From Meconema thalassinum (Eukaryota; Arthropoda; Insecta; Orthoptera; Tettigoniidae), in the NCBI GenBank assembly GCA_946902985.2, contig OX336397.1, positions 186,128,813-186,192,812 of the forward strand: DNA of 64,000 bases, in the 5' to 3' direction. The notes beneath the pieces were generated by a model. It saw only the letters and a program-made list of their open reading frames with translations. It had not been told where the DNA came from and made no database searches. Below, in pieces: positions 22,501-34,500 of the stretch (its first letter is position 1; each line of letters begins with the position of its first letter). A program made the translations under genes and the position numbers.

Positions 22501-25500
22501 TTACGTTTTAAAAAATACGTATTCAGATTTTTATGGCGTCCAGATTAAAAATGTTCTTATCCTGGTTTAAATAGAAAATGGAGTGCTACGGCCTCTTACA
22601 GAGATATATCGAAACCAGGTAGTCATGCTTTGAGCCACTGTTGCTGTTTGTAAAATAGAGTGCCATGGCCTCTTACAGATATAGTTGGAAACTTGGTGGT
22701 CACGTCTTGAGGGACTATTGCCATGGAAACGACCGTCCTTTGCCAGGCTTTATTAGGCTTCGCTCGAGTACCAAAAGGCCGAAATCAGAAGAATGAGAAG
22801 GACTATCGAAATTTCATGTAGCCAGCGGTTTCTTCTGGGTCCTGACTTATATTTTCGCAAAATTTGGTTGAGATTATAGATTTGTATAGAGAACAAATCC
22901 ACATATATACCCTCATACATACAGGCTTTCACTTTTATGAATATGTGATATCCCCATCTTTGCTTCACCTATGTATGATGTCTCGTAAAGATGGCCATAC
23001 TCAACGAAATTTTGGTATTTTAGCTTATATTATATATATATATATATGCCCATCTTTTCTTGAATTCTATAAAGGATGTCTGGTAAAGATCCCGATACAC
23101 ATGCAACTTTTTGCATTTTACATTAACACTTGGTTATTGAGCAGTTGGGAAGGCCCAACCACTTTCAAAAAGGGAAGATGAAGAGTCAGAGAAGGGAAGA
23201 AGTTGTGGGAGAACAAATATAACATAAGGTTGAATGGAATAGAATCAGTATGTATTCCAAAAGCACAAATACACTACAATGTTAAATACAATCATTTGAA
23301 TAATTTTGCTAGCTTTCAGCAAGTTAATTTCAATAGTTTAGGTTATAATTAAAAGTAAATTTGACTAGATATATATGACTGAAAGTACTCTCGCTCTAAT
23401 AAATTGAAAAGGAAGGAGGTTACTTTGGACTTTGAACAATGTGAACCTCTAAGTGAGTAAAGATTAATAATATTTGAAATGGAGCCCTTAGGTGGCATCA
23501 ATTATCTGTGGTTAGCTCATGGGGAGCAATGTGCACCTCTAAGTGAGTAAAGATTATCAGGATTTGAAATGGAGCACTTAGAGGGCATCAGTTATCTTGG
23601 GTTAGCTCATGGGGTACAGTGTGCACCTCTAAGTGAGCAAAGATTAACAAGATTTGAAATGGAGCACTTAGGTGGCATCAATTATCTTGGGTTAGCTCAT
23701 GGGGAACAGTGTGCACCTCTAAGTGAGCAAAGATTAACAAGATTTGAAATGGAGCACTTAGGTGGCATCAATTATCTTGGGTTAGCTCATGGGGAACAGT
23801 GTGCACCTCTAAGTGAGTAAAGATTAACAAGATTTGAAATGGAGCACTTAGGGGGAATCAATTATCTCTGGTTAGCTCATGGGGAACAGTGTGCACCTCT
23901 AAGTGAGTAAAGATTAACAAGATTTGAAATGGAGCACTTAGGGGGCATGAATTATCTTGGGTTAGCTCATGGGACAACTACACCAGCAGATCTCAAATAT
24001 TGACCACAGAAAATATGACTTGAAATATAGTGACTAACAATAACTACGTTACAATTAAGAGAAAGTATGGATATTAGTAATAGGTCTATGTCTGCCGGAG
24101 CCGGAGCTAAACAACAAACTAACATTGGCAAACAGTAGTATAACACCCAGACCAGTGAAAAAGCTGAACCACAGGTATACTTGAATAGAAGAAAATGGCA
24201 TGTAAAGTCAACGCAGTAGCAAACATATGAGATTACCTATATTTGAGTTAAATGCAATTACACGGGGCTAGGTCCAAGGTTTGTTAATAGGCGAGACCTT
24301 GACCATAAAATAGCTAACATAATAAAGGAGCATGACATAAGTAGCTTGAGTAGTGCACTCAATGGCTAAGCTAAATATGCAAGAAATTTATAATATTTGA
24401 TTGGTTTAAAACCACCGTGGCCCGATACAAAACTGGACTACACGAATATAAACTTGCATAGAAATATAAAGTGAATGATTGTCAAAAGATGACTGAAATA
24501 ACATCAAAAACCATGAAATTGAGCTGCATGAGATAGTTGCAATATATACAACCAGCGAAAGGGTGAAGCAGGCATACGTAATTTGATGCAATGCAAAAAA
24601 TGAGAAACTCTATTTTTAGGAGTTTGAGGATTACAAAAATAAAATGAAGCAGGATAATTAGTATTCTTCAAGTGACTGGGTAAGAAATCTTGGTGGAGAG
24701 GATGTGGAAAAAACATGGAAAGGAACAGTTAGATAACTTCTGCCGAATTTTGATCTAATTGCGGTAGGAAAAATTGTAACGGAGCAAGCGAGAAAGAGGA
24801 ATTGTGTTTCACCATTAGAGTCTGTACTTTTCATTAAAACTGTTGCACTATTAGCTTGGAAAAGTCCATCTTCGGTTTAAACCCACATGTTAGTTCAAGA
24901 TAACAGCTTCTTAAAAAAACATGTCTCTCGTGGGGATTTTTATGAAAAGCCTTAAAGGTATCTAAGGGAGCAAGACATGTAACTTCCCTCAAAGTTTTTG
25001 TTTCTTTTGCCATAAAGAGTGGCGAATGAAATGCAGCCAATATTGTTCTCTAGTGCAAGCAAATAGCTTCAATAAAATGTCCGATAGCTCAAGAGAGTGA
25101 AGTATTTTGAACAGTTAAACACATTTTACTTAGAGCAAGCAAATAGCGTCATTAAAATGTCCGATAGCTCAAGAGAGTGAAGTATTTTGAACAGTAGAAC
25201 ACATTTTCCTTAGAGCAAGCAAATAGCGTCATTAAAATGTCCGATAGCTCGAGAGAGTGAAGTATCTTGAACAGTAGAACACGTTTTCATTATAGCAAGC
25301 AAATAGCGTCATTAAAATGTCCGATAGCTCGAGAGAGTGAAGTATATTGCACAGTAGAACACATTTTATTTAGAGCAAGCAAATAGCTTCATTAAAATGT
25401 CCGATAGCTCAAGAGAGTGAAATACTTTAAATTGTAGAACACTGGAAATTTGGAGGTATAATGGGTCCAGAAAGTTCTCCCACGTAGGGTTAGAATTTAA

Positions 25501-28500
25501 CCAACCAAAATATCCCACGATGGGGGCTACTAGTTAAAAAAGACCCATTTGAGTGTAATCTTGTCCTGCAGGAAAATATTGGCAATTAGATACGCCGCTT
25601 AAAATCTTCGTACGATTTAAGTAAAATGTGCCCCATTTAGAAGACTGAAGATATGTAAACAAGTAAGGTATTACTTAACTTATGATGTTCTTGAAGAGTA
25701 TAAGAGCCATTTAGGAATAGGCTCGAGAAGGAGAAGATGGCTAGCAAGCCATTAGCTAGATGCTTACTTCCTCCATGAAGTACGAGGAGAAGTGAGACCA
25801 GTCAGTGTGACTCAGGTGTGACCGATAAGCGAAATGTGTGTCGGAGGGTGACATTAGCAAGGTGGAAGGGGGGAAGAGGCGACAGGAGAAGAGACATTAG
25901 AGCAAACATAAAGCAAAATAAATAACACTCAATGCTTGAAATTTTTCGTTCTTCATGTGAAGCTGGTAGCATAAGTATGAAGTTCGGAGAACGACATTTG
26001 TTAGCTCGATGTAAAAGTCTTTGCTGGAATGAAGCATCTAGATATGTGCTGGAAGCATAGGAACGCCGACAGGTGGGGACATAAACTCCGAGTATACAGC
26101 GGGAGGTGACAGAGATGCCATAATTAACCGAGTTACTGTAATCAGACTAAACAAGCAATAACTACGTGAGCACTGTAAATTTGAATAATTAATGAAGTAA
26201 GGGAATGCTTCCTTTGGTGGTTTAGAGAAAAAATTGAGGAATAAACTAAGAAGAAGAACAATTCTCAACGAGGAGATAATTACATGATCCGGTACATTCA
26301 TGGAGGGGTACCAGTTATGACATCTTATACTATATAGGCCTATGTTAAGAAAAGAAAAGATATTTTGTAAATATAAGCTACAATGTCAGAATTTCGGTCT
26401 AGGTCAAGTAAAGATGGGGATACATATTTTGTAAATATTTGGTAATTGCGACAATTTTGATGTGTATCGCGTTTCGAAGAGATATTGTAAATGCTGATTT
26501 CTTTTTAAGGTTCCTTTACCCAAAACCCCATATTACCCAGGAGTTTCCCGTAAGCTTACTAGAAAAATATCTAATGTCTATTGTGACGTCGTCGATGACG
26601 TCATAAATGCCGCCATTATGTTTCTAAGGGAATTTTACACGGAAATGTATCGCGATCTATGAAATCCCCTGTCATGTCCTAGACTGGCCCGTTAGACATA
26701 TGTGTACTAGAGCGCGTACGATTTCTATTGTAAATCTAAATTAAGAGATCAGAAGTGCCCGAACACTCACCTGAGGCTTGGGGCGACCTCCACTGCTTGC
26801 CTGTCAATATGATGTTGGCCCTCCTCCCACCTTGATGTCTGCCTCCGCAAGTAGCCATGGCTGTGAATATATTGATGGTCCACCCTTGAAGACAGCCTCC
26901 ACTGCTAGCTGTGACTGTCAGTATCTGCATCATAGCCTCCAATGTTGCACACATATTTGATAGTTAGGGGTTCTTCGTTTTTCCAGAAGGATTGATTGGA
27001 GAAAGAGAGATGTGTATTGTTTTGAACTGGCACGAAATCTCGGCGGATAACTCCCCAGAGATGGTCTATGGCGGTGTATCTCAGCATTTTGTTAGACCAC
27101 TGGCAGCATTTTTGTTCAGGAAAACTCTTAAGCTGTTGTCTATATTAATATTGTTATTCAGTTCTCTATTTATTAACACATTGCGTAATCATCTTGATAA
27201 CCACAATGACTCATGTATTATGTATTACAAGTGAATTTATATGAAATGAGACTTCAAGTAACTGCAACTGTCCTGACAAATAAACCCCTATTTGTTTATC
27301 GTTCACGATAAATTACTCCCTCCGTTTGGTATCCATGAGATCAAAATTGTCTTAAGTGTGAACGCTTGGTACGAAATATCTTAACACAAAATTTATCAAC
27401 GTTGCTTTTCCTTATTAACGTTATATGGTAACTCTAAGTAACTGCAGCTACGCCGCAAAGTCGCAACACACACACTCAATGCTAGTGACAATATAATAGG
27501 TCTACGTTTTGCGAGTGTATTCTAACTGATATGCTTTTTGACGAAAACTGCACAACAGTTGTTAGGTTTTTGCCCTGTGGCTACGGACGGAAGAGAACTA
27601 TGAATGCGGGGTTGTATTACCTTCAGTATGTTATTTTATTCCTTGAATCCTTCAGTGCGAGTTTACAAGCCTCCGCAAGGGAACATTTATGTGAAAGAAG
27701 TCATTTCTTTGCAGGATGACGTTAAGATCGAGGAATCTTCTATTCTGGATATCGTTACTTGTATCAAACCAGAAACCTCATCCTCAAATCTGAATGTCGT
27801 AAGTAACTTCATGCTTATTTTCAAGACATCTCCTAATGGCATTTAGGGATTAAGAGTTGTTTTCTCAAAATAATGTTGATGACAAACAGAAGCGTTTGGC
27901 TGTTAGTACCTGCTCTAATCTCTTTTGCAGACTGTGTGCTCCCATACTCTAGCAGATAAATAATTCTTGGAGTTACTAGCTGCTCCAATGAAAATGAAAA
28001 TCCACAGCTGCTCTAATATCTTTTGTAAATTGTGTGCTCCCGTACACTAGAAAACACATAGTTTTTAGAGTTACTAGCATGCTCTAATCTCCTTTGTAAA
28101 GTTTGTGTTCCCATACTCTAGCAGACATATAATTCTTAAGTTACTAGGTGCTCTAATCTCCATTGAAAACTGTGTGCTCCCGTACTCTAGCAGACACATA
28201 ATTCTTAGATTGCTAGCTGCTCTAATCTCCTTTGCAAACTGTGTGCTCCCATACACTAGCAGACACATACTTCTTAGAGTTACTAGCTGCTCTAATCTCA
28301 TTTGCAAACTGTGTGGTCCCGTACTCAACCAGACACATAATTCTTAGAGTTACTACCATGCTCTAATCTCCTTTGCAAACTGTGTGCTCCCGCACTCTAG
28401 CAGACACATAATTCTTAGAGTTACTAGCTGCTCTAATGAAAATGAAAATCCACAGCTGCTCTAATATCTTTTGTAAACTGTGTGCTCCCGTATTCTTGCA

Positions 28501-31500
28501 GACACTTGATTCTTAGAGGTACTAGCTGCTCCAATCTCCATTGCAAACTGTGTGCTCCCGTACTCTAGCAGACACATAATTCATAGAGTTACTAGCTGCT
28601 CTAATCTCCTTTGAAAACTGTGTGCTCCCTTACTCTAGCAGACACATAATTCTTAGAGGTACAAGCTTCTCTAATCTCCATTGCAAACTGTGTGCTCCCG
28701 TACTCTAGCAGACACATAATTCTTAGAGTTACTAGCTGTTCTAATCTCCTTTGTAAACTGTGTGCTCCCGTTCCCTAGCAGACACATAATTCTTGGAGTT
28801 ACAGCTGCTCTAATCTCCTTTGTAAAACTGTGTGCTCCCGTACTCTTGCAGACACATAATTCTTAGAGTTACTAGCTGCTCTAATCTCCTTTGCAAATTG
28901 TGTGCTCCCGTACACTATCAGACACATATTCCTTAGAGTTATTAGCTGCTCTAATCTCATTTGCAAACTGTGTGCTCCCGTACTCTAACAGACACATAAT
29001 TCTTAGAGTTACTAGCATGCTCTAATCTCCTTTGCAATCTGTGTGCCTCCGTTCTCTAGCTGACACATAATTCATAGAGTTACTAGCATGCTCTAATCTG
29101 CTTTGTAAATTGTGTGTTCCCGTACTCTAGCAGACATATGATTCTCAAGTTATTGGGTGCTCTAATCTCCTTTGCAAACTGCGTGCTCCCGTACACTATC
29201 AGTCACATAATTCTTAGAGTTACTAGCTGCCCAAATCACCTTTCTAAACTGTGTGCTTACGTACTCCGGTAGACACACAATTCTTAGATTTACTAGCTGC
29301 TCTAATCTCCTTTGTATACTGTGTGCTCCCATACTCTAGCAGACACATAATTCTTGGAGTAACTAGCTGCTCTAATCACCTTTGCAAACTGTGTGCTCCC
29401 GTACTCTAGCAGACACGTAATACTAAGAGTAACTAGCTGCTCTAATCTCCTTTGCAAACTGTGTGCTCCCGTACTCTAGCAGACACATAATTCTTAGAGT
29501 TACTAGCTGCTCTAATCACCTTTGCAAACTGTGTGCTCCCGTACACTACCAGACACTTAATTCTTAGATTTACTAGCTGCTATAATCTCCTTTGTAACCT
29601 GTGTGCTCACGTACTCTAGCAGACACATTATTCTTAAAGTTACCAGCTGCTCTAATCTCCTTTGTAAACTGTATGCGCCCCTACTCTAGCAGAAACATAG
29701 TTCTTAGAGTTACTAGCATGCTCTAATGTCCTTTGTAAACTGTGTTCCCCCCGTACTCTAGCAAACACATGATTCTTTGTGTTATCAGCTTTTCTAATCA
29801 CCTTTGCAAACTGTGTGATCCCGTACTCTAGCAGATACATAATTCTTAGAGTTACCATCTGCTCTAATCTCCTTTGCAATCTGTGTGCTCCCGTACTCTA
29901 GTAGACACACAATTCCTAGAGTTACTAGCATGCTCTAATCTCCTTTGCAAACTGAGTGCTCCCGTACTCTAGCAGATACATAATTCTTAGAGTTACCATC
30001 TGCTCTAATCTCCTTTGCAATCTGTGTGCTCCCGTACTCTAGTAGACACACAATTCCTAGAGTTACTAGCATGCTCTAATCTCCTTTGCAAACTGAGTGC
30101 TCCCGTACTACAGCAGACACATAATCCTTAGAGCTATTAGCTGCTCTAATCTCCTTTGCAAACTGTGTGCTCCCGTACTCTAGCAGACACATAATTCTTA
30201 GAGTTATTAGCTGCTCTAATCTCCTTTGCTAACTGAGTGCTCCCGTACACAAGCAGACACTAAATTCTTAGAGAAATTAGCTGCTCTAATCTCCTTTGCA
30301 AACTGTGTGCTCCCGTAATCTAACAGACACTACAATAGACTCCCCATAGAGGCATTTCATAAACTCAATCTTACTTCTTTTTGAACATTAAACTATTCAA
30401 TAGCAGTGAATTGTAAAGAAATGTCATGTATAATATTCCGATGGTTGTTAGATTATGCCTTCATACTCAAAAGTCATGCTCGTATGGGCAGTCTAGTAGC
30501 TTGTTACTCAATGATATGTGTACGTGTTGGACCGTAGGATTTGTTTTTGGTGTATTCTCTTGTTATTGTTTCCAGGGGTGGAACAGCAGGGTCATCTGCC
30601 CCTCTCGTATTGTCTTACGGCTAAAAGAATGAAAAATAAAAGTTCATTTGTCCTCAATCCTTAAATATATTACTTCCATTAAGGCACTTATTTTATCATT
30701 CCCAATCGCTCTAAGTTTAACATGGTCTCTAAAAGTGTATTAGAAGTTTCAAAACTGGGGATTATAACCACTTATCTGTATAAAGTTTATCTCTAGGTCT
30801 AGGATGTGATGGGCAGTAGAAAGTCATTCAGCTCATATATCTTCACTTCAGTTGAGCAGTGCTGTACAATTACATGGATTGTAATTTGTGTAAAAGTATA
30901 ACACTGACGTAAGTTATTCCATCTTATCTCCAGGATGTAAAAGAAGAAAATCAGAATGAAGAAGCAGATGGAAGTGGAAATCACTTAATTGAGTAAGTGT
31001 TAAACCTAGAAACAACATGTTACTTTATATTTACCTTTTGTAGGATTGTTTAATGCGCATGTCCTACTTTCAGCTTCAAAATGAATGTTATGCATTTCCA
31101 TGCAATTAATTTCTTAAGCGATATTAATTCTTTATTATTCAGGGCAAACTCAAAAAATATTTGTATAGAGATACTTAATAATGCCACAAAGTTTGGATGA
31201 TTTTCATTTTGTGGCGTAATTTCACTTAATTTCACTTAACGAAATGGCAGTACATAACTTTCGCTCGCACGCAAATACACACATCAAAAAAAGTTTTGCA
31301 TCACCTCGGTTCCAAGAGTTCCGGAACCGTTAAATACAAAGGGAATAGAGATCAACACAAACAACATTTCAGCTCGTTTTATTGCTCATGAGACCCACAC
31401 ATTGCACCATCATACAGCTAGACTTTCAGCATTTGTGGTCCAGATTGCAGTACACACCACTACCTCTAATACCCAGTAGCACGTCCTCTTGCATTGATGC

Positions 31501-34500
31501 ATGCCTGTATTCGCCGTGGCATACTATCCACAAGTTCATCAAGACACTGTTGGTCCAAATTGTCCCACTCCTCAACGACAATTCGGCGTAAATCTCTCAG
31601 AGTGGTTGGTGGGTCAAGACGTCCATAAACAGCCCTTTTCAACATATCCCAGGCATGTTCGATAGGGTTCATGTCTGGCGAACATGCTGGCCACTGTAGT
31701 CGAGCGATGTCGTTATCTTGAAGGAACGCATTCACAAGATGTGCACGATGAGGTCGAGAATTGTCGTCCATGAAGACAAATGCCTCTCCAATATTCTGCC
31801 GATATGGTTGCACTATGGGTCGGAGGATGTCATTCAGGTATCGTAAAGCCGTTTCGGAGCCTTCCATGACCACCAGTGGCGTACGTCGGCCCCACATAAT
31901 GCCACCCCAAAACATCAGGGAACCACCACCTTGCTGCACTCGCTGGACAGTGTGTCTAAGACGTTCAGCCTGACCAGGGTGCCTCCAAACACGTCTCCGA
32001 CGATTGTCTGGTTGAAGGCATATGCGACACTCATCGGTGAAGAGAACGTGATGCCAATTCCGTGGGGTCCATTCAGCATGTTGTTGGGCCCATCTGTACC
32101 GCGCTGCATGGTGTCGGGGTTGCAAAGCTGGACCTCGCCATGGACGTCGGGAGTGAAGTTGCGCATCATGCAGCCTATTGCGCACAGTTTGAGTTGAAAC
32201 ACGACGTCCTGTGGCTGAACGAAACGCATTATTCAACATGGTGGCATTGCTGTCAGGGTTCCTCCGAGCGGCAATCCGTAAGTAGCGGTCATCCACTACA
32301 GTAGTAGCCCTTGGGCGGCCTGAGCGAGGCCTGTCATCGACAGTTCCTGTATCTCTGTACCTCCTCCATGTCCGAACAACATCGCTTTGGTTCACTCTGA
32401 GACGCCTGGAAACTTCCCTTGTTGAGAGCCCTTCTTGACACAAAGTAACAATGCGGACGCGATCGAACTGCGGTATTGACCTTCTAGGCATGGTAGAACT
32501 ACAGACAACATGAGCAGCGTACCTTCGTCCTGGTGGAATGACTGGAACTGATCGGCTGTCGTACCCCCTCCGTCTAATAGGCCCTGCTCATGCATGGTTG
32601 TTTACATCTTTGAGCAGTTTTAGTGACATCTATGAACAGTCAAAGGGACTGTATCTTGGATACAATATACACAGTCAACGTCTATATGCCGGAGATCTGG
32701 GAACCGAGGTGATGCAATACTTTTTTTGATGTGTGTACTAGCAATATGACAACGGACTAGTGGTGCATTTTATAAAGGAGATGAGGGTGGAATGTGTCGC
32801 GGCTGTCTCTCTGACTCGCCAGTGGCTAATTGAACTGTTTACCATTTCGTTTCACTCTACGGCACAAGGATAAAAAGCAAGACTGACAAAGTTTAATTGT
32901 AGAGGCTACGCCAATTCTTTAAGAAAATAATTACTGACGTATCGTGACGCCCATTTAACTACATTTATACACAGCAATTGTCAATAGAGGCCCAGGAATT
33001 ATTTTGGGAATACTGTGTACATAGTGTAATCTAATTGGATTTCAAGTACACGTAGAGAATTTTTAAATACTATTTCGGAAGATTAAGCCATTGTGGTGAT
33101 AAGTAAACGATCTGAATAAATCGTGACAGTTGGTTAGTGGTTATTTAACGTAATAATACATTATGTTTGGATTGCGTTAAAACCCAATCATCGGGATGTG
33201 AACAAAACATGTATAACAGGTCAAGCCATCAACCATTGGCATCCACTTGGGAACAAAATCTCAACAGATAAGTAACGAGTTCACTCCAGGGCACAAGGAT
33301 ATTAAGCAAGCCTGACAAAGTTTAATTGTAGAGGCTGCGTCATTTCTTTAAGAAAATATCGTGACGCCCAATTAACTCGCATTTATACACAACAATTTTC
33401 AATAAAGGCCCAGAAATTATTTTGGAAATACTGTTTACATAGTGTAATCTAATTGGATTGCAAGTACAGGTAGAGAACTTTTAAATACTACTTTGGGACA
33501 TTAAGCCATAAGAATAAATGGTGCCAGTTAAAATGAGGGAGGCATGCAGTGGGATAAGTGTGCGCTGTGTAGTGTGGTTCATAAAAGGTTGCCATCTTCT
33601 GTAGATATAACAGACAACACTATATGTACTATGTGCCAGGTAAATCAATCATCTCTACACAATGGGTGTAGCCATAAATAGTGCTCTCCATTCATCCATG
33701 TTTTCAATAGTGAAGTAACACTTATATAATTTGTATATTAAGGCTTTCACGGCACGGATTATATAAATAATTCATGTTTTTTGGGCTAATGCCGTGTGTT
33801 TGTTTGATTCCATTGAAAAAGGAGGCAAGGTTTCTCCGAAACGTATGGTTCTAATCTAATTACACACGGCATTAGCCCAAAAAACATGAATTATTTATAA
33901 CACATATATTCCAACTAGGCTATTATATAGCGACTTAATTTTTGTTTGCATGAACACATTGCTAGTTACTTGTTGTTCAGTTGCCCGTGCTCGTAAGTAG
34001 AGTGGTCCTATCCCAGAGGTAACTGAATAGGCAACCCGTGATATATCCGGGGGCAAGGTCATGAGAAAGTCGTGTGAGGGATCGAACGGAAGGGCTCCAT
34101 CCTCTCGACCTATGGGACAAGTCTATTTCCCCATATGATAAAATCTACCCACACCCCCAGCGAAGTTAAGGATTCTTAGTGCGCATGCGCTCCTACGCTC
34201 CTCTAACATGGTGGGGTTTTAAACTGTATGGTGGTTGCTTGCACACCTCCTTCTCTGATCCCTTCCCCCACCATCCCCACTCCCAGGCTTCCCTAAAATT
34301 CCAAATGTAATTAGATTTAACCCAAAGTCCACCATTGCTTCCTCTTACTACCTCTTAAGTTTCGCCGTGCTCATCCACGTTGACCTCCTTTGGCCAGTTT
34401 CTGTTCTTTTGCAACTTATACATTGATTTATGTATTATTTATTATTTATTATTTATTTGTTACTTTTTATTGATTATCGATTATTGAACCACTACAAAGT

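Larger units (their letters stand above)
19893..27714. other. Intron 2 of zinc-finger gene (7.8 kb)
   Basis: Holds dispersed repeats (20.31-20.59, 22.0-22.39, 22.74-23.14, 26.33-26.53 kb) and two tandem arrays (90-bp at 23.43 kb, 80-bp at 25.05 kb). The remaining AT-rich sequence shows no gene. Further small phase-0 exons could hide here. Confidence 0.5.
31278..32735 (-). mobile_element. Tc1-like DNA transposon, complete, with TA target duplication
   Basis: 1,458 bp bounded by inverted repeats that start CACACATCAAAAAAAGT. The first 36 bases match with one mismatch (GTTTTG versus GTATTG) and weaker similarity continues to about 47 bases. TA dinucleotides flank it at 31276-31277 and 32736-32737, the target duplication of Tc1/mariner elements. 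Inside is one uninterrupted transposase gene. The near-identical ends and intact ORF suggest a recent insertion that could still be active. It is inserted in intron 4, antisense to the host gene. Confidence 0.95.

Noticed and set aside
27531..27719. 62-codon ORF overlapping exon 3
   Set aside because: It crosses the clear acceptor TTTCTTTGCAG and has no domain. The spliced exon in another frame fits its neighbours in phase and composition.
31761..32304. ORFs overlapping the Tc1 transposase in other frames
   Set aside because: Shadows of the GC-richer transposase gene.
33762..33899. Rho-independent terminator or microRNA gene
   Set aside because: A bacterial terminator makes no sense here. 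The 62-base loop and perfect 38-bp arms fit a foldback element better than a pre-miRNA.
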